Notes under the pieces: model-generated
What the model saw: only the letters and a program-made list of their open reading frames with translations
Databases searched by the model: none
Told to the model about the DNA's origin: nothing
Program-made: the position numbers and the translations under genes
Origin: Deltaproteobacteria bacterium
Lineage (GTDB): Bacteria; Myxococcota_A; Polyangia; Polyangiales; Houyiibacteriaceae
DNA: 45,579 nucleotides
Direction: 5' to 3'
Assembly (NCBI GenBank): GCA_004283055.1
Contig: SHLP01000015.1
Location: 1-45,579 of the forward strand
Shown: one piece after another, positions 32,763-41,004 of the stretch
How the letters are laid out: the number at the start of each line of letters is the position of its first letter
Position numbering within the stretch: the stretch's first letter is position 1

Positions 32763-34057
32763 CGGTTCGCCGGGCGCGCGGCCTCTTGGTTGTTTGCCTC
32801 GCGGCTCTCGGATGCATACTCATCCTGCTCGCCCTTGCGGCACGCTCCGGCTGCCTTCCCTCTACGGTCGTTGCCGGATTGGCGATCTCGTTCATCCCCT
32901 ATGCGGGCTTGCTCTCCGCCGCCACCTCGCTCCGCAGGCTTCCTCCTCTGGGGCCGGCTGCGCTTGCCCTGCTGTGCGGCGCGCCGCTCCTGCTTGCGCC
33001 TCCCGTCTTGTCCGACGACCTCTACCGCTATCTTTGGGAGGGGCGAATGTGGATCGAAGGGTTCAACCCGTATCGACTCGCCCCCGAGGACCTCGCCCTC
33101 TCACCGCTCCGCGACGAGCTCTGGGCAAACATCAACAACCCCGCGATCGGCAGCATCTATCCACCGTTCTCTCAACTTCTGTTCGTGGTGGTGGCTTGGT
33201 TCGGGGGACAGGTCTGGATGCTCAAGCTCCTTGCACTGCTCGCTCATGTGGGCACGGCCGCGTTCGTCGCGCGAATCGTCCGGTCTCCGCGGGCGCAGCT
33301 CGCCATTGCCCTCAACCCGCTGCTGCTGAGCGAAGCTGCGCTCAACGGCCACCTCGATATCCTCTGCGGCCTCGCGCTTCTGGTCACGGCCTGGGCCCTC
33401 GCCCAGCAGCGCTACCTTCGAGCGAGCATTGCGGTCTGCGCGGCCGTTGGGCTCAAGCTGGTCGGCCTGGCGTTCCTCCCGCTGTTCGCTCGACGGCCCA
33501 AGATCTTCCTCGGCACGGCGCTGGCGTCCCTGCTCCTGCTCGTGCCGCTCGTCGCCGCGCGCGCTCCGGCCGATCCCGTCTCTGGGGCAGGGCAGTTCGC
33601 GAGCCGTTGGCGCGGGAACGATAGCCTTTTCGCGCTCGTCGATTGGGCTAGCGGTCTAGCCTTCGGGGATGCTTCCGCCGACTTGGCTGCGCGCGCGATC
33701 ACGGTGCTTCTATTCTTCGTGGTCTGCGCGCTCGTCGTGTACCGGCGCGTGCCGAGCTTCGCCGCTGCGCGAGCTCTGATTTGGTCGGTCCTGCTGCTCT
33801 CCCCGCAGGTCCACCCTTGGTACCTGGCCTGGCTGCTTCCGCTCGAGCTCCTCGCCGGCGGATCGGCGGGCTTCGTCTGGAGCGCAGCGATCCTCTGTGC
33901 TTACGCGCCGCTCGACCTCTGGGTCGGCCAAGGGGTTTGGCGGATGCCCCAGTGCCTCCAGGCCTTCGAGTATTCGATCGTCACCCTCGCACTGATCCTC
34001 GATCCCCGGCGCCCAACCCTCCAAGCGCAGCCCGAAGACAGGCAATTTCTTTTGTGA
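32759..34057 (+). CDS. GT-C membrane glycosyltransferase (polyprenyl-phosphate mannosyltransferase-like)
   Basis: A 432-residue polytopic protein with about 9-11 hydrophobic segments. The first outside loop has the GT-C acidic motif SDDLYRYLWEGRMWIEGFNPYRL (Asp86-Asp87) typical of family-87-like enzymes that take sugar from polyprenyl-phosphate carriers. NINNPAIGSIYPPFSQLLF and SPQVHPWYLAWLLPLEL are family-like. The donor is presumed to be polyprenyl-phosphate mannose, the acceptor unknown. It is translationally coupled to the upstream lipoprotein, which suggests that lipoprotein could be its partner or acceptor; that is inference. Confidence 0.83.
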   Translation: MTVRRARGLLVVCLAALGCILILLALAARSGCLPSTVVAGLAISFIPYAGLLSAATSLRRLPPLGPAALALLCGAPLLLAPPVLSDDLYRYLWEGRMWIEGFNPYRLAPEDLALSPLRDELWANINNPAIGSIYPPFSQLLFVVVAWFGGQVWMLKLLALLAHVGTAAFVARIVRSPRAQLAIALNPLLLSEAALNGHLDILCGLALLVTAWALAQQRYLRASIAVCAAVGLKLVGLAFLPLFARRPKIFLGTALASLLLLVPLVAARAPADPVSGAGQFASRWRGNDSLFALVDWASGLAFGDASADLAARAITVLLFFVVCALVVYRRVPSFAAARALIWSVLLLSPQVHPWYLAWLLPLELLAGGSAGFVWSAAILCAYAPLDLWVGQGVWRMPQCLQAFEYSIVTLALILDPRRPTLQAQPEDRQFLL

Positions 34058-34112
34058 TTCAGAGGGTTTGGGACAGGAGTGACGAGGTCATTCGCCGTCG
34101 TTTGGTTTTGGC

Positions 34113-34140
34113 TTGCAGGCAAGGCCGCAGCCCTTAGACT
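34113..34140 (+). promoter_or_regulatory. Promoter TTGCAG-16-TAGACT for rplU
   Basis: TTGCAG (34113-34118) and TAGACT (34135-34140) are 16 nt apart. It would give an mRNA with about 30 nt of leader holding the hairpin at 34145-34163 before rplU. Confidence 0.45.
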
Positions 34141-34144
34141 ACGC

Positions 34145-34163
34145 GCCCCTGAAGCCCAGGGGC
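34145..34163 (+). promoter_or_regulatory. Hairpin in the rplU leader
   Basis: GCCCCTG (34145-34151) pairs with CAGGGGC (34157-34163) around the loop AAGCC, ending 14 nt before the L21 start. Leaders of ribosomal-protein operons often carry such a structure for autoregulation; this one is too small to match a known class. Confidence 0.4.
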
Positions 34164-34177
34164 TGACGGATTCACCT

Positions 34178-34486
34178 ATGTACGCGGTCATTCAAACAGG
34201 CGGAAAACAGTATCGGGTTGCCGAGGGCGACACGATTCGCGTCGAAAAACTCAGCGGCGAAGTCGGCGCTGACGTCGAGTTCACAGACGTCCTCATGCTC
34301 GGTGGCGAGAAGGTCGAAGTGGGCAAGCCACACGTCGCCGGCGCCAAAGTGACGGCCGAAATCATCGCACAAGATCTTGCGAAGAAGATCATCGTCTTCA
34401 AGATGAAGCGCCGGAAGGGCTACCGGAACCGTCGCGGTCACCGGCAGCCGTACACCGAGCTCCGCATCAAGACCGTGAAAGGCTAA
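34178..34486 (+). CDS. rplU: 50S ribosomal protein L21
   Basis: 102 residues with the L21 opening MYAVIQTGGKQYRVAEGDTIRVEKL and the C-terminal KMKRRKGYRNRRGHRQPYTELRI tail that binds 23S rRNA. Standard length. The frame is open upstream to 34079 but the family N-terminus sets ATG 34178. It is followed 9 nt on by L27, as in most bacteria. Confidence 0.97.
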   Translation: MYAVIQTGGKQYRVAEGDTIRVEKLSGEVGADVEFTDVLMLGGEKVEVGKPHVAGAKVTAEIIAQDLAKKIIVFKMKRRKGYRNRRGHRQPYTELRIKTVKG

Positions 34487-34495
34487 GGAGGCGCC

Positions 34496-34756
34496 ATGGC
34501 ACATAAGAAAGGTCAGGGCTCATCCCGCAACGGCCGCGATTCCAAACCGCAGTACCGTGGCGTCAAAGTGTTCGGCGGCCAGAAAGTGCCCGCGGGCAGC
34601 ATCTTGGTTCGGCAGGTGGGTCAGACTTTCCACCCCGGCGCCAACGTGGGCGTGGGCAAGGACTACACGCTCTGGGCCAAAGTGGATGGCGTGGTGACGT
34701 TCGAGCGTCGCGGCCGCACCGGCAAGCGCGTCGCCGTCTATCCCGCCGACAGCTGA
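34496..34756 (+). CDS. rpmA: 50S ribosomal protein L27
   Basis: 86 residues; [29 protein letters not shown] is the conserved N-terminus, which reaches the peptidyl-transferase centre, and the rest ([32 protein letters not shown]) matches. It begins directly with MAHKK, so there is no firmicute-type N-terminal extension needing cleavage. Strong ribosome-binding site (AAGGAGG) 4 nt before ATG. Not followed by obgE, which is the usual third gene. Confidence 0.97.
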   Translation: MAHKKGQGSSRNGRDSKPQYRGVKVFGGQKVPAGSILVRQVGQTFHPGANVGVGKDYTLWAKVDGVVTFERRGRTGKRVAVYPADS

Positions 34757-34764
34757 GCGACTCG

Positions 34765-36240
<1,476 letters not shown>

Positions 36241-36304
36241 CCAAGGGCTTGCGCGTCGGGTGGTCGTGCGGCTCGGAGGCGATGGGCTCGTGGGCGCAGA
36301 ATTA

Positions 36305-36335
36305 TTGTCCCGAGGCGCGCTCCCTTGTCTATACT
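36305..36335 (+). promoter_or_regulatory. Promoter TTGTCC-19-TATACT for the H1-like gene
   Basis: TTGTCC (36305-36310) and TATACT (36330-36335, 5 of 6) are 19 nt apart, slightly long. Transcription from here gives a leader of about 22 nt with a CGGAG ribosome-binding site before ATG 36364. Confidence 0.45.
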
Positions 36336-36363
36336 CCGCCCTTCATCCAAAACGGAGCGTGAC

Positions 36364-36822
36364 ATGGCGAAAGCGGCGACCAAGAAAGCCACCAAGAAGC
36401 GGGCGACCAAAAAGTCGGCGCCCAAGAAGAGGACCGTGAAGAAGGCGGCCAAGAAGCGCGCGACCAAGAAGTCGACGCCGAAAAAGAAGACCGTGAAGAA
36501 GGCGGCCAAGAAGCGCGCGGCGCCGAAGAAAACGGTGAAGTCCGAAGCGGCCGCGCTACGGAAGAAGGCTAAAAAAACGAGCGCGCAGGCTAAGAAGAAG
36601 CTCGCCAAAGCAAAGAAAGAAGCCGAAAAAGAGACAGCGGCTCTGAAGCGCAAGGCCAAGAAGAAGAGAACGGAGCTCAAGCGACGGCTCAACAAGGCCA
36701 AGAAGTCGGCCAGCAAGGCGATCGCCGATCTCGAGAAGAAGGGCGAGAAGGCCGTCAAAGAGCTGAAGGCCAAGACGAGCAAGAAGAAACCAGCGAGGCG
36801 AAAACCAGCCGCGAAGAAGTAG
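36364..36822 (+). CDS. Histone H1-like Lys/Ala-rich DNA-binding protein
   Basis: 152 residues, almost only Lys, Ala, Thr, Arg, Ser, Pro and Glu, like the C-terminal tail of eukaryotic H1 and the H1-like proteins of several bacteria. The first 60 residues hold two 19-residue units ([19 protein letters not shown] and [19 protein letters not shown], residues 11-48) plus a partial third. The rest ([30 protein letters not shown]) is helical and highly charged. Such proteins bind DNA nonspecifically and compact it; it could also be an RNA-binding or cytosolic charge protein. ATG 36364 has its own promoter and ribosome-binding site and a terminator follows. Confidence 0.85.
   Translation: MAKAATKKATKKRATKKSAPKKRTVKKAAKKRATKKSTPKKKTVKKAAKKRAAPKKTVKSEAAALRKKAKKTSAQAKKKLAKAKKEAEKETAALKRKAKKKRTELKRRLNKAKKSASKAIADLEKKGEKAVKELKAKTSKKKPARRKPAAKK
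36394..36507 (+). repeat. Two tandem 57-bp repeats inside the H1-like gene
   Basis: The 57-bp unit coding for a 19-residue Lys-rich block occurs twice (36394-36450, 36451-36507) with a few synonymous and Thr/Ala, Arg/Lys changes, followed by a partial copy. Such repeats expand and shrink by slippage. Confidence 0.8.
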
Positions 36823-36877
36823 GCGCCGACGGTGGACGAGCCCCGCCTTCGTCTGCCCGCGCCCCCTCTGTACCGAC

Positions 36878-36920
36878 CACGGGCCCGGATCCTCTGCGAT
36901 CGCGGGCCCGTGCTCTTTTG
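36878..36920 (+). terminator. Rho-independent terminator after the H1-like gene
   Basis: CACGGGCCCG (36878-36887) pairs with CGGGCCCGTG (36903-36912); inside it GATC pairs with GATC, giving a long GC-rich stem, followed by CTCTTTTG. It is 55 nt after the stop of the H1-like gene. The rest of the 36823-37143 stretch holds the tRNA-Ala gene and nothing else I can identify. Confidence 0.7.
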
Positions 36921-36935
36921 CGTGTCGAAAGGGGG

Positions 36936-37008
36936 TGGAGCGACGGGGGATCGAACCCCGGACCCCCACACTGCCAGTGTGGTGCTCTCCCAGCTGAGCT
37001 ACCGCCCC
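36936..37008 (-). tRNA. tRNA-Ala (GGC anticodon)
   Basis: Read on the minus strand: acceptor GGGGCGG pairs with TCGCTCC, including the G3-U70 wobble that marks alanine tRNA; D arm TAGCTCAGCTGGGAGAGC; anticodon stem CCACA/TGTGG around loop CTGGCAG (anticodon GGC, reads GCC); T arm CGGGG-TTCGATC-CCCCG. It is 73 nt. After A73 the DNA reads CCC, not CCA, so the CCA end is added after transcription. Confidence 0.97.
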
Positions 37009-37143
37009 TAGAGGGACGCCGTTCTGCTTCGCGTCCCCCTGTTTGTCAATCGCTCGTCTTTGATTTCCCGCCGCCCCCTCCACGCGCAGAGTCGGCGCCG
37101 GAAATCTTGACCATTTCGCTGTCCCCGGCGAAAGGAAAGGACG

Positions 37144-38649
37144 ATGCGAGCGCTCGCTTTCTTGGTCATCTTGCTCGGCGCCTGCAGCGGGTACGACGAC
37201 CTCGCGCTGCTCGATGTGGAGAGCATCGAGCCCCCCGAGATCGAGACCGGTGGGACCCTGCGAATCCACGGTCACGGCTTCCCGCTCGGGCGAATTCCCG
37301 AGATCCGGCTGCGCGGCTCGATCTATCGACCCGGGGTGCGCGCGAGTCGCATCGATGCCCGCCTTGCCGGCGAGGTCCGCTCCGAGTCGCTCATCGAGAT
37401 CCCTGTCGTAGAAGAGCTCATCGACGCCCTCGGCGGCCGGGCCACCGTCGATGGGGAGCTGCGGGTCGGGTTTCGTGCAGCGGACGGGCGTCGAGACGTC
37501 TTCTCCGCCGAGCGGGTGCGGGTCGACTTCCTCCCCGACACGTCGTCACAGCTGCGCGCCGATGCGATCCGTGAGGAGCAGCCCTCAGCGCTACATGTCT
37601 CACAGAGCTTCGGCCTCGAGCTCTCGCCCGAAGAGCTCGGAACGGTGGGCGTCGAGGTCGTCTCAGTGGACCCCGACGGGATCGCGGCGCACCAGGGCGT
37701 AAAGCCGGGCGACCGGATCGTAGGGGTCGACGGAATGAGCCTTTATAGCCGGCGCGACTTCCTTCCCGACCCGAGCCGGACGGAGTCTACGGTGCTGGTC
37801 GCCCGGGACGGGCTTCGCGGCGTTCATGCGCTCCGATGGCCGCACGAGGCGACGCAGCCCTCCGCGGAGCCGGTTGCGATCGGTCTCTTCGTGCTGCTCG
37901 GGCTCTTGCTCGGCTGGCTCTCCCCTGCGACGCTTTGCCTACGCACCGGCCGTTCCGAGGGCTCGCTCTCTACATGGCTCACCCGCGCGACCCTGGTTGC
38001 GATCTTTGCGGCGCTCCTCGTCTTCGTGCCGGCTCTTCAATGGACGACGATGTGGATCTTGGGATTGGGCACGTTCGCTGCGCTCTTCACCTTGGCCGGC
38101 AGGGATCGAGCCGGAGCGTCGAGCTTTTCCTTCGCCGTGATTGCGACGCTCACCGTGATGCTGCTCGCGCGGACCGCCAGCCTGTCGCTCATCATCTCCG
38201 CACAGCATCCATCGGTCCTGCGCTGGTATCTGTTCCAGTCTCCGGCTTCGTTCTTCGCCTGTGCCGCGTATCTCTACGCGCTGCGTGCGGTCGGCGTGCG
38301 GGCCAGCGCCTCCGCATCGCTCTACTCAGCGGCCGCTGCGACCTTCGGCGCGGCCCTGTTTCTCGGTGGGTGGCCCTTGGCGGGCTCCATCGCGGGGATC
38401 GCCGCCTTCGCCGTAAAAGCCGCCCTGCTGATGGCCGCTGCCGGCGCCTTCGGAATGGGCCCCAAAGCCGCCGCGGTATGCTCGTTACTCGGGGCCGGGC
38501 TCGCCCTCCTCGGGTTGGTCATCGACCTGGCCTCGCTCTTTCCCCAGTGGAGCGCGCTGTCGGTGGGCGCTGTGTGCGCACTTGCCATCCGCGCCATCGT
38601 GCCGCCGCTTCGGCGAGAAGCGGCGCCGGTCATGGCCGCGTCGTCCTAG
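37144..38649 (+). CDS. Lipoprotein with IPT/TIG-like and PDZ domains fused to a NuoH-like membrane region
   Basis: 501 residues, ATG 37144 with a GGAAAGG site. Lipobox LLGACS (Cys14). Residues about 26-130: IPT/TIG-like Ig fold (VESIEPPEIETGGTLRIHGHGF). About 150-232: PDZ (VVSVDPDGIAAHQGVKPGDRIVGVDG). About 245-495: seven or eight TM helices. This last part resembles complex I subunit NuoH: the stretch WYLFQSPASFFACAAYLYALRAVG lies where NuoH has a WxxFxQPLxFxxFxxAxxAExNR helix, and AALFLGGWP with an AFAVKAALLMAAAGAFG helix matches the NuoH LFLGGW and xxLLKxxLL region. The quinone-site Glu/Arg residues of NuoH are absent, so this is at best a non-catalytic relative. The location would be membrane-bound with N-terminal domains outside. 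Confidence 0.85.
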   Translation: MRALAFLVILLGACSGYDDLALLDVESIEPPEIETGGTLRIHGHGFPLGRIPEIRLRGSIYRPGVRASRIDARLAGEVRSESLIEIPVVEELIDALGGRATVDGELRVGFRAADGRRDVFSAERVRVDFLPDTSSQLRADAIREEQPSALHVSQSFGLELSPEELGTVGVEVVSVDPDGIAAHQGVKPGDRIVGVDGMSLYSRRDFLPDPSRTESTVLVARDGLRGVHALRWPHEATQPSAEPVAIGLFVLLGLLLGWLSPATLCLRTGRSEGSLSTWLTRATLVAIFAALLVFVPALQWTTMWILGLGTFAALFTLAGRDRAGASSFSFAVIATLTVMLLARTASLSLIISAQHPSVLRWYLFQSPASFFACAAYLYALRAVGVRASASASLYSAAAATFGAALFLGGWPLAGSIAGIAAFAVKAALLMAAAGAFGMGPKAAAVCSLLGAGLALLGLVIDLASLFPQWSALSVGAVCALAIRAIVPPLRREAAPVMAASS

Positions 38650-38990
38650 TCTGCCCGCTCCAAAAACTCCTCGAGCAGCTCGCGCTGGTCCGAGGACGGC
38701 GATAGAAACTGGAGCCCTGCCTCGAAGCCAAGCGCTCCGCGCGGCTTGCTCCAGCGGACCGATGCCGCACATTCAAACGGCAGACGGTCGGGATCCTCGA
38801 TGCCGTCCTCCGTCAAGAAGAAGCTGACCGTGACCACCTCGCCCGTCGTCACGGGACGCGCGAACACGATCGCAGCCCCACCGCTGCTGAGGTTTTTCAT
38901 CTCCGCATGGAGCCTTTGACCCGAGACGCTGAGCTCGCACGAAATCGAAACAGGGTAGCGTGGGTGCTGTCGCTTCTGAGTCGTCGTCAC
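38646..38990 (-). CDS. PilZ-domain protein
   Basis: A 114-residue single-domain protein. The cyclic di-GMP-binding motifs are present: RQHPR (RxxxR at 7-11) and NLSSGG (NxSxxG at 33-38), followed by the PilZ barrel (GEVVTVSFFLTEDG, CAASVRWSKP, GLQFLSP). It should bind cyclic di-GMP and act as an adaptor. GTG start 6 nt after a -10-like CATGAT, without a ribosome-binding site. Its stop shares CTAG with the convergent PDZ gene. Confidence 0.9.
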   Translation of the reverse strand: MTTTQKRQHPRYPVSISCELSVSGQRLHAEMKNLSSGGAAIVFARPVTTGEVVTVSFFLTEDGIEDPDRLPFECAASVRWSKPRGALGFEAGLQFLSPSSDQRELLEEFLERAD

Positions 38991-38996
38991 AGCTTC

Positions 38997-39024
38997 ATCA
39001 TGCGAGAGATCTCGCGTGGAGCAA
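38997..39024 (-). promoter_or_regulatory. Promoter TTGCTC-16-CATGAT for the PilZ gene
   Basis: On the minus strand TTGCTC (39024-39019) and CATGAT (39002-38997) are 16 nt apart; the -10 ends 6 nt before the GTG start, giving a leaderless-type mRNA. Confidence 0.4.
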
Positions 39025-39035
39025 AATTGCGAACG

Positions 39036-39683
39036 TCAGTGAACCTGCGTTCGGCGCTCCCGGGACTGCGCTCGTATCCCGTCGGCTTCAGCGCTCAGCT
39101 CTTGGTTCCCCGGCTCGTCGCGCAGCAGGGACGCGTAGATCGCAAGCGAGCGCTTGTAGTGCCCCTGGTCCGCGAGAATGCGGGCCATGGTGAGCGTAGG
39201 AAACGGTTCGTCGAACATGCTCGCAGTCTTCGAAAAGACACCGACCGGCGGACGGCTCGGCGGCCCGGACGCCGTCTCGAGCTCGGGCTCCGACTCGGGC
39301 TCTGGCACTGGCTCTGGCGCTGACGCTGGCGCTGGCTCTGGCGCTGACACTGGCTCTGGCGCTGACACCCCCCCGCCCACCGTGGGCAGGGGAGCCTCCG
39401 CGGGCCGCTCAAACCGCTTTGCCTCGCCCTGCTCGGGCGGCTGGCCCGGAGGAGGCCGCGAGGCCGTCGTTTTTCGAGGTTCTTCCTGTGCGGCCTTCAG
39501 CGCCCACTTGGCGAAGCCAAGCACTTTGCCCAAGAACCCGTCGGTTTCCTGTCCGCCGGCCCGGCTGCGAATGGCGTGAATCAGCTGCCCGCGACTCATC
39601 GCATAGGTATCGTCCACGCCCAGGCGCTCGGCTTCCTCGCGAAGCTCCGGCGTCGTCAGGTTGTAAAGTCGAGTCAGATCCAT
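39036..39683 (-). CDS. Rho_N-like domain, Pro/Glu repeat linker and TPR-like protein
   Basis: 215 residues. The N-terminus YNLTTPELREEAERLGVDDTYAMSRGQLIHAIRSR resembles the N-terminal helical domain of transcription terminator Rho (a nucleic-acid-binding fold). The middle (about 70-150) is a Pro/Glu/Ala repeat (SAPEPAPASAPEPVPEPE). The C-terminal part FPTLTMARILADQGHYKRSLAIYASLLRDEPGNQEL is a single TPR-like repeat. I know no named family with this order. It overlaps the 3' end of ribF by 10 nt, so it is co-transcribed with ribF. Confidence 0.78.
   Translation of the reverse strand: MDLTRLYNLTTPELREEAERLGVDDTYAMSRGQLIHAIRSRAGGQETDGFLGKVLGFAKWALKAAQEEPRKTTASRPPPGQPPEQGEAKRFERPAEAPLPTVGGGVSAPEPVSAPEPAPASAPEPVPEPESEPELETASGPPSRPPVGVFSKTASMFDEPFPTLTMARILADQGHYKRSLAIYASLLRDEPGNQELSAEADGIRAQSRERRTQVH
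39307..39366 (+). repeat. 18-bp tandem coding repeats (Pro/Glu linker)
   Basis: ACTGGCTCTGGCGCTGAC occurs exactly at 39307-39324 and 39349-39366, with a 24-bp variant between them. It codes on the minus strand for the Pro/Glu/Ala-rich linker of the Rho_N-like protein. Confidence 0.75.
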
Positions 39684-40645
39684 CGAACCAGCTCCGAATC
39701 CATCTGTTGTAGCGCGTTCTCGGCCTCATCGCAGTCCCGATCGATTTGCCGGCGGAGGGCGTCGAGACCGTCGAACTTGGTTTCACCGCGGATGCGAGCG
39801 ACGAAACCAACGCGCATACGCCTTCCGTACAGATCGCCCTCGAACCCGAGGAGATGTACCTCGATCGAATGCCCCGCTTCGAAGGTCGGCCGGTAGCCCA
39901 GATTCGCGACCCCGTGCTGCAATGCGGCGCCGGGCTCGTCGAGAACTCTAGCGACCACCGCGTAGACCCCGTCCTTGGGAAGCTGTAGTGGCTCGACGGC
40001 AAGATTTGCGGTCGGAAAGCCGAGCTGACGGCCACGCTGGTCGCCGCGCGTGACCAGGCCGGTGGTTTCGTGAACCCGCGTCATCATCCGCGCCGCGTCC
40101 CCGACGTTCCCGTCTTCTGCGAGCACTCGGCGAATCCGCGTCGAAGACACCGCCTGCCCCTCGAACATCACCGGCTGCACCAGCTGCACGGTGAATCCCT
40201 CGCGGTTTCCCCAGTCGCGCAGGGTACCGATGTTTCCGGAGCGCTTGTGTCCGAAATGGAAATCAGGACCCACGACCACACCCTTGGCTCGGCACGTGTC
40301 CAACAAGACCCGCTCGACGAATTGGTCCGGGGTCATTTTCGAAAACTCGCTGTCGAACGGCAGCACCACCACGTCGTCACAGCCGGCGCCCCGCAGAATC
40401 TCGACGCGGCGCCGCATGTCGGTCAGCAGCACCGGCGCCCGCTGTGGGGCCAGAACTGCCGTCGGATGGGGTTCGAAGCACATGGCCAGGGTTTGCCAGC
40501 CTCGGGCATCCGCCGTCCGCTTGGCCGCGTCGATGAGCGCCCTGTGCCCCAGATGTACGCCATCGTGGTTTCCAGGAGTGACGACAGAGTGGGTGCGGCG
40601 CATCAGCTCAGGAGCCCCGGAGCGGTGAACGTGCTCCTCCTTCAC
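39674..40645 (-). CDS. ribF: Bifunctional riboflavin kinase / FAD synthetase
   Basis: 323 residues making FMN and FAD from riboflavin. FAD-synthetase half: TPGNHDGVHLGHRALI (the consensus GNFDGVHLGH has His for Phe), MCFEPHP, and SSTRIRR. Kinase half: GDQRGRQLGFPTANL, DGVYAVVARV, GYRPTF, and EVHLLGFEGDLYGRRMRV. GTG 40645 is the only possible start (TGA lies just before it) with an AGGTGA site. It is divergent from xseB. Confidence 0.96.
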   Translation of the reverse strand: MKEEHVHRSGAPELMRRTHSVVTPGNHDGVHLGHRALIDAAKRTADARGWQTLAMCFEPHPTAVLAPQRAPVLLTDMRRRVEILRGAGCDDVVVLPFDSEFSKMTPDQFVERVLLDTCRAKGVVVGPDFHFGHKRSGNIGTLRDWGNREGFTVQLVQPVMFEGQAVSSTRIRRVLAEDGNVGDAARMMTRVHETTGLVTRGDQRGRQLGFPTANLAVEPLQLPKDGVYAVVARVLDEPGAALQHGVANLGYRPTFEAGHSIEVHLLGFEGDLYGRRMRVGFVARIRGETKFDGLDALRRQIDRDCDEAENALQQMDSELVRWI

Positions 40646-40737
40646 TCACCTACAGCGCCGTTCGAGACACTTCAACTCGAATGCGCCCGATATCCACGTT
40701 GATGACGTAGGGCTTTCGGTGCTGTATGGTTGAAAAC

Positions 40738-41004
40738 ATGGGGAAATCAAAGGGCGCAGCCGGTTCTGCCGAGGGTGCTCCATTCGAGGAGGTCATGGAC
40801 CGCCTCCAAACGGTCGTCGCGCAATTGGAAGAGGGAGATTTGCCTCTCGAGCAGTCTCTGGCGATGTTTGAGGAGGGAGTCCGCCTGTCGCGGGCCGGAG
40901 CGAAACGACTGGATGAAGCGGAGCGCAGAGTAGAGGAGCTCCTCGCAGCCGGAGACGAGCTGCAGACGAGTCCTCTCGACGAAAGCGAAGCGGGGGAGCA
41001 ATGA
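40738..41004 (+). CDS. xseB: Exodeoxyribonuclease VII small subunit
   Basis: About 88 residues. Family pattern: FEEVMDRLQTVVAQLEEGDLPLEQSLAMFEEGVRLSRAGAKRLDEAERRVEELL. XseB with XseA degrades single-stranded DNA. XseA is not in the window next to it. ATG 40738 is chosen because a -10-like TATGGT (40725-40730) overlaps the earlier ATG 40726; if that hexamer is not a promoter, ATG 40726 adds four residues. No ribosome-binding site in either case. It overlaps the next gene by ATGA. Confidence 0.93.
   Translation: MGKSKGAAGSAEGAPFEEVMDRLQTVVAQLEEGDLPLEQSLAMFEEGVRLSRAGAKRLDEAERRVEELLAAGDELQTSPLDESEAGEQ

Noticed and set aside
36900-36935. Terminator for the tRNA-Ala gene on the minus strand
   Set aside because: The stem at 36878-36912 is downstream of the tRNA, but no T-run follows it on that strand.
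39307-39366. Short tandem repeats considered as CRISPR or a microsatellite array
   Set aside because: No spacers, and the repeats code in frame for a Pro/Glu linker.
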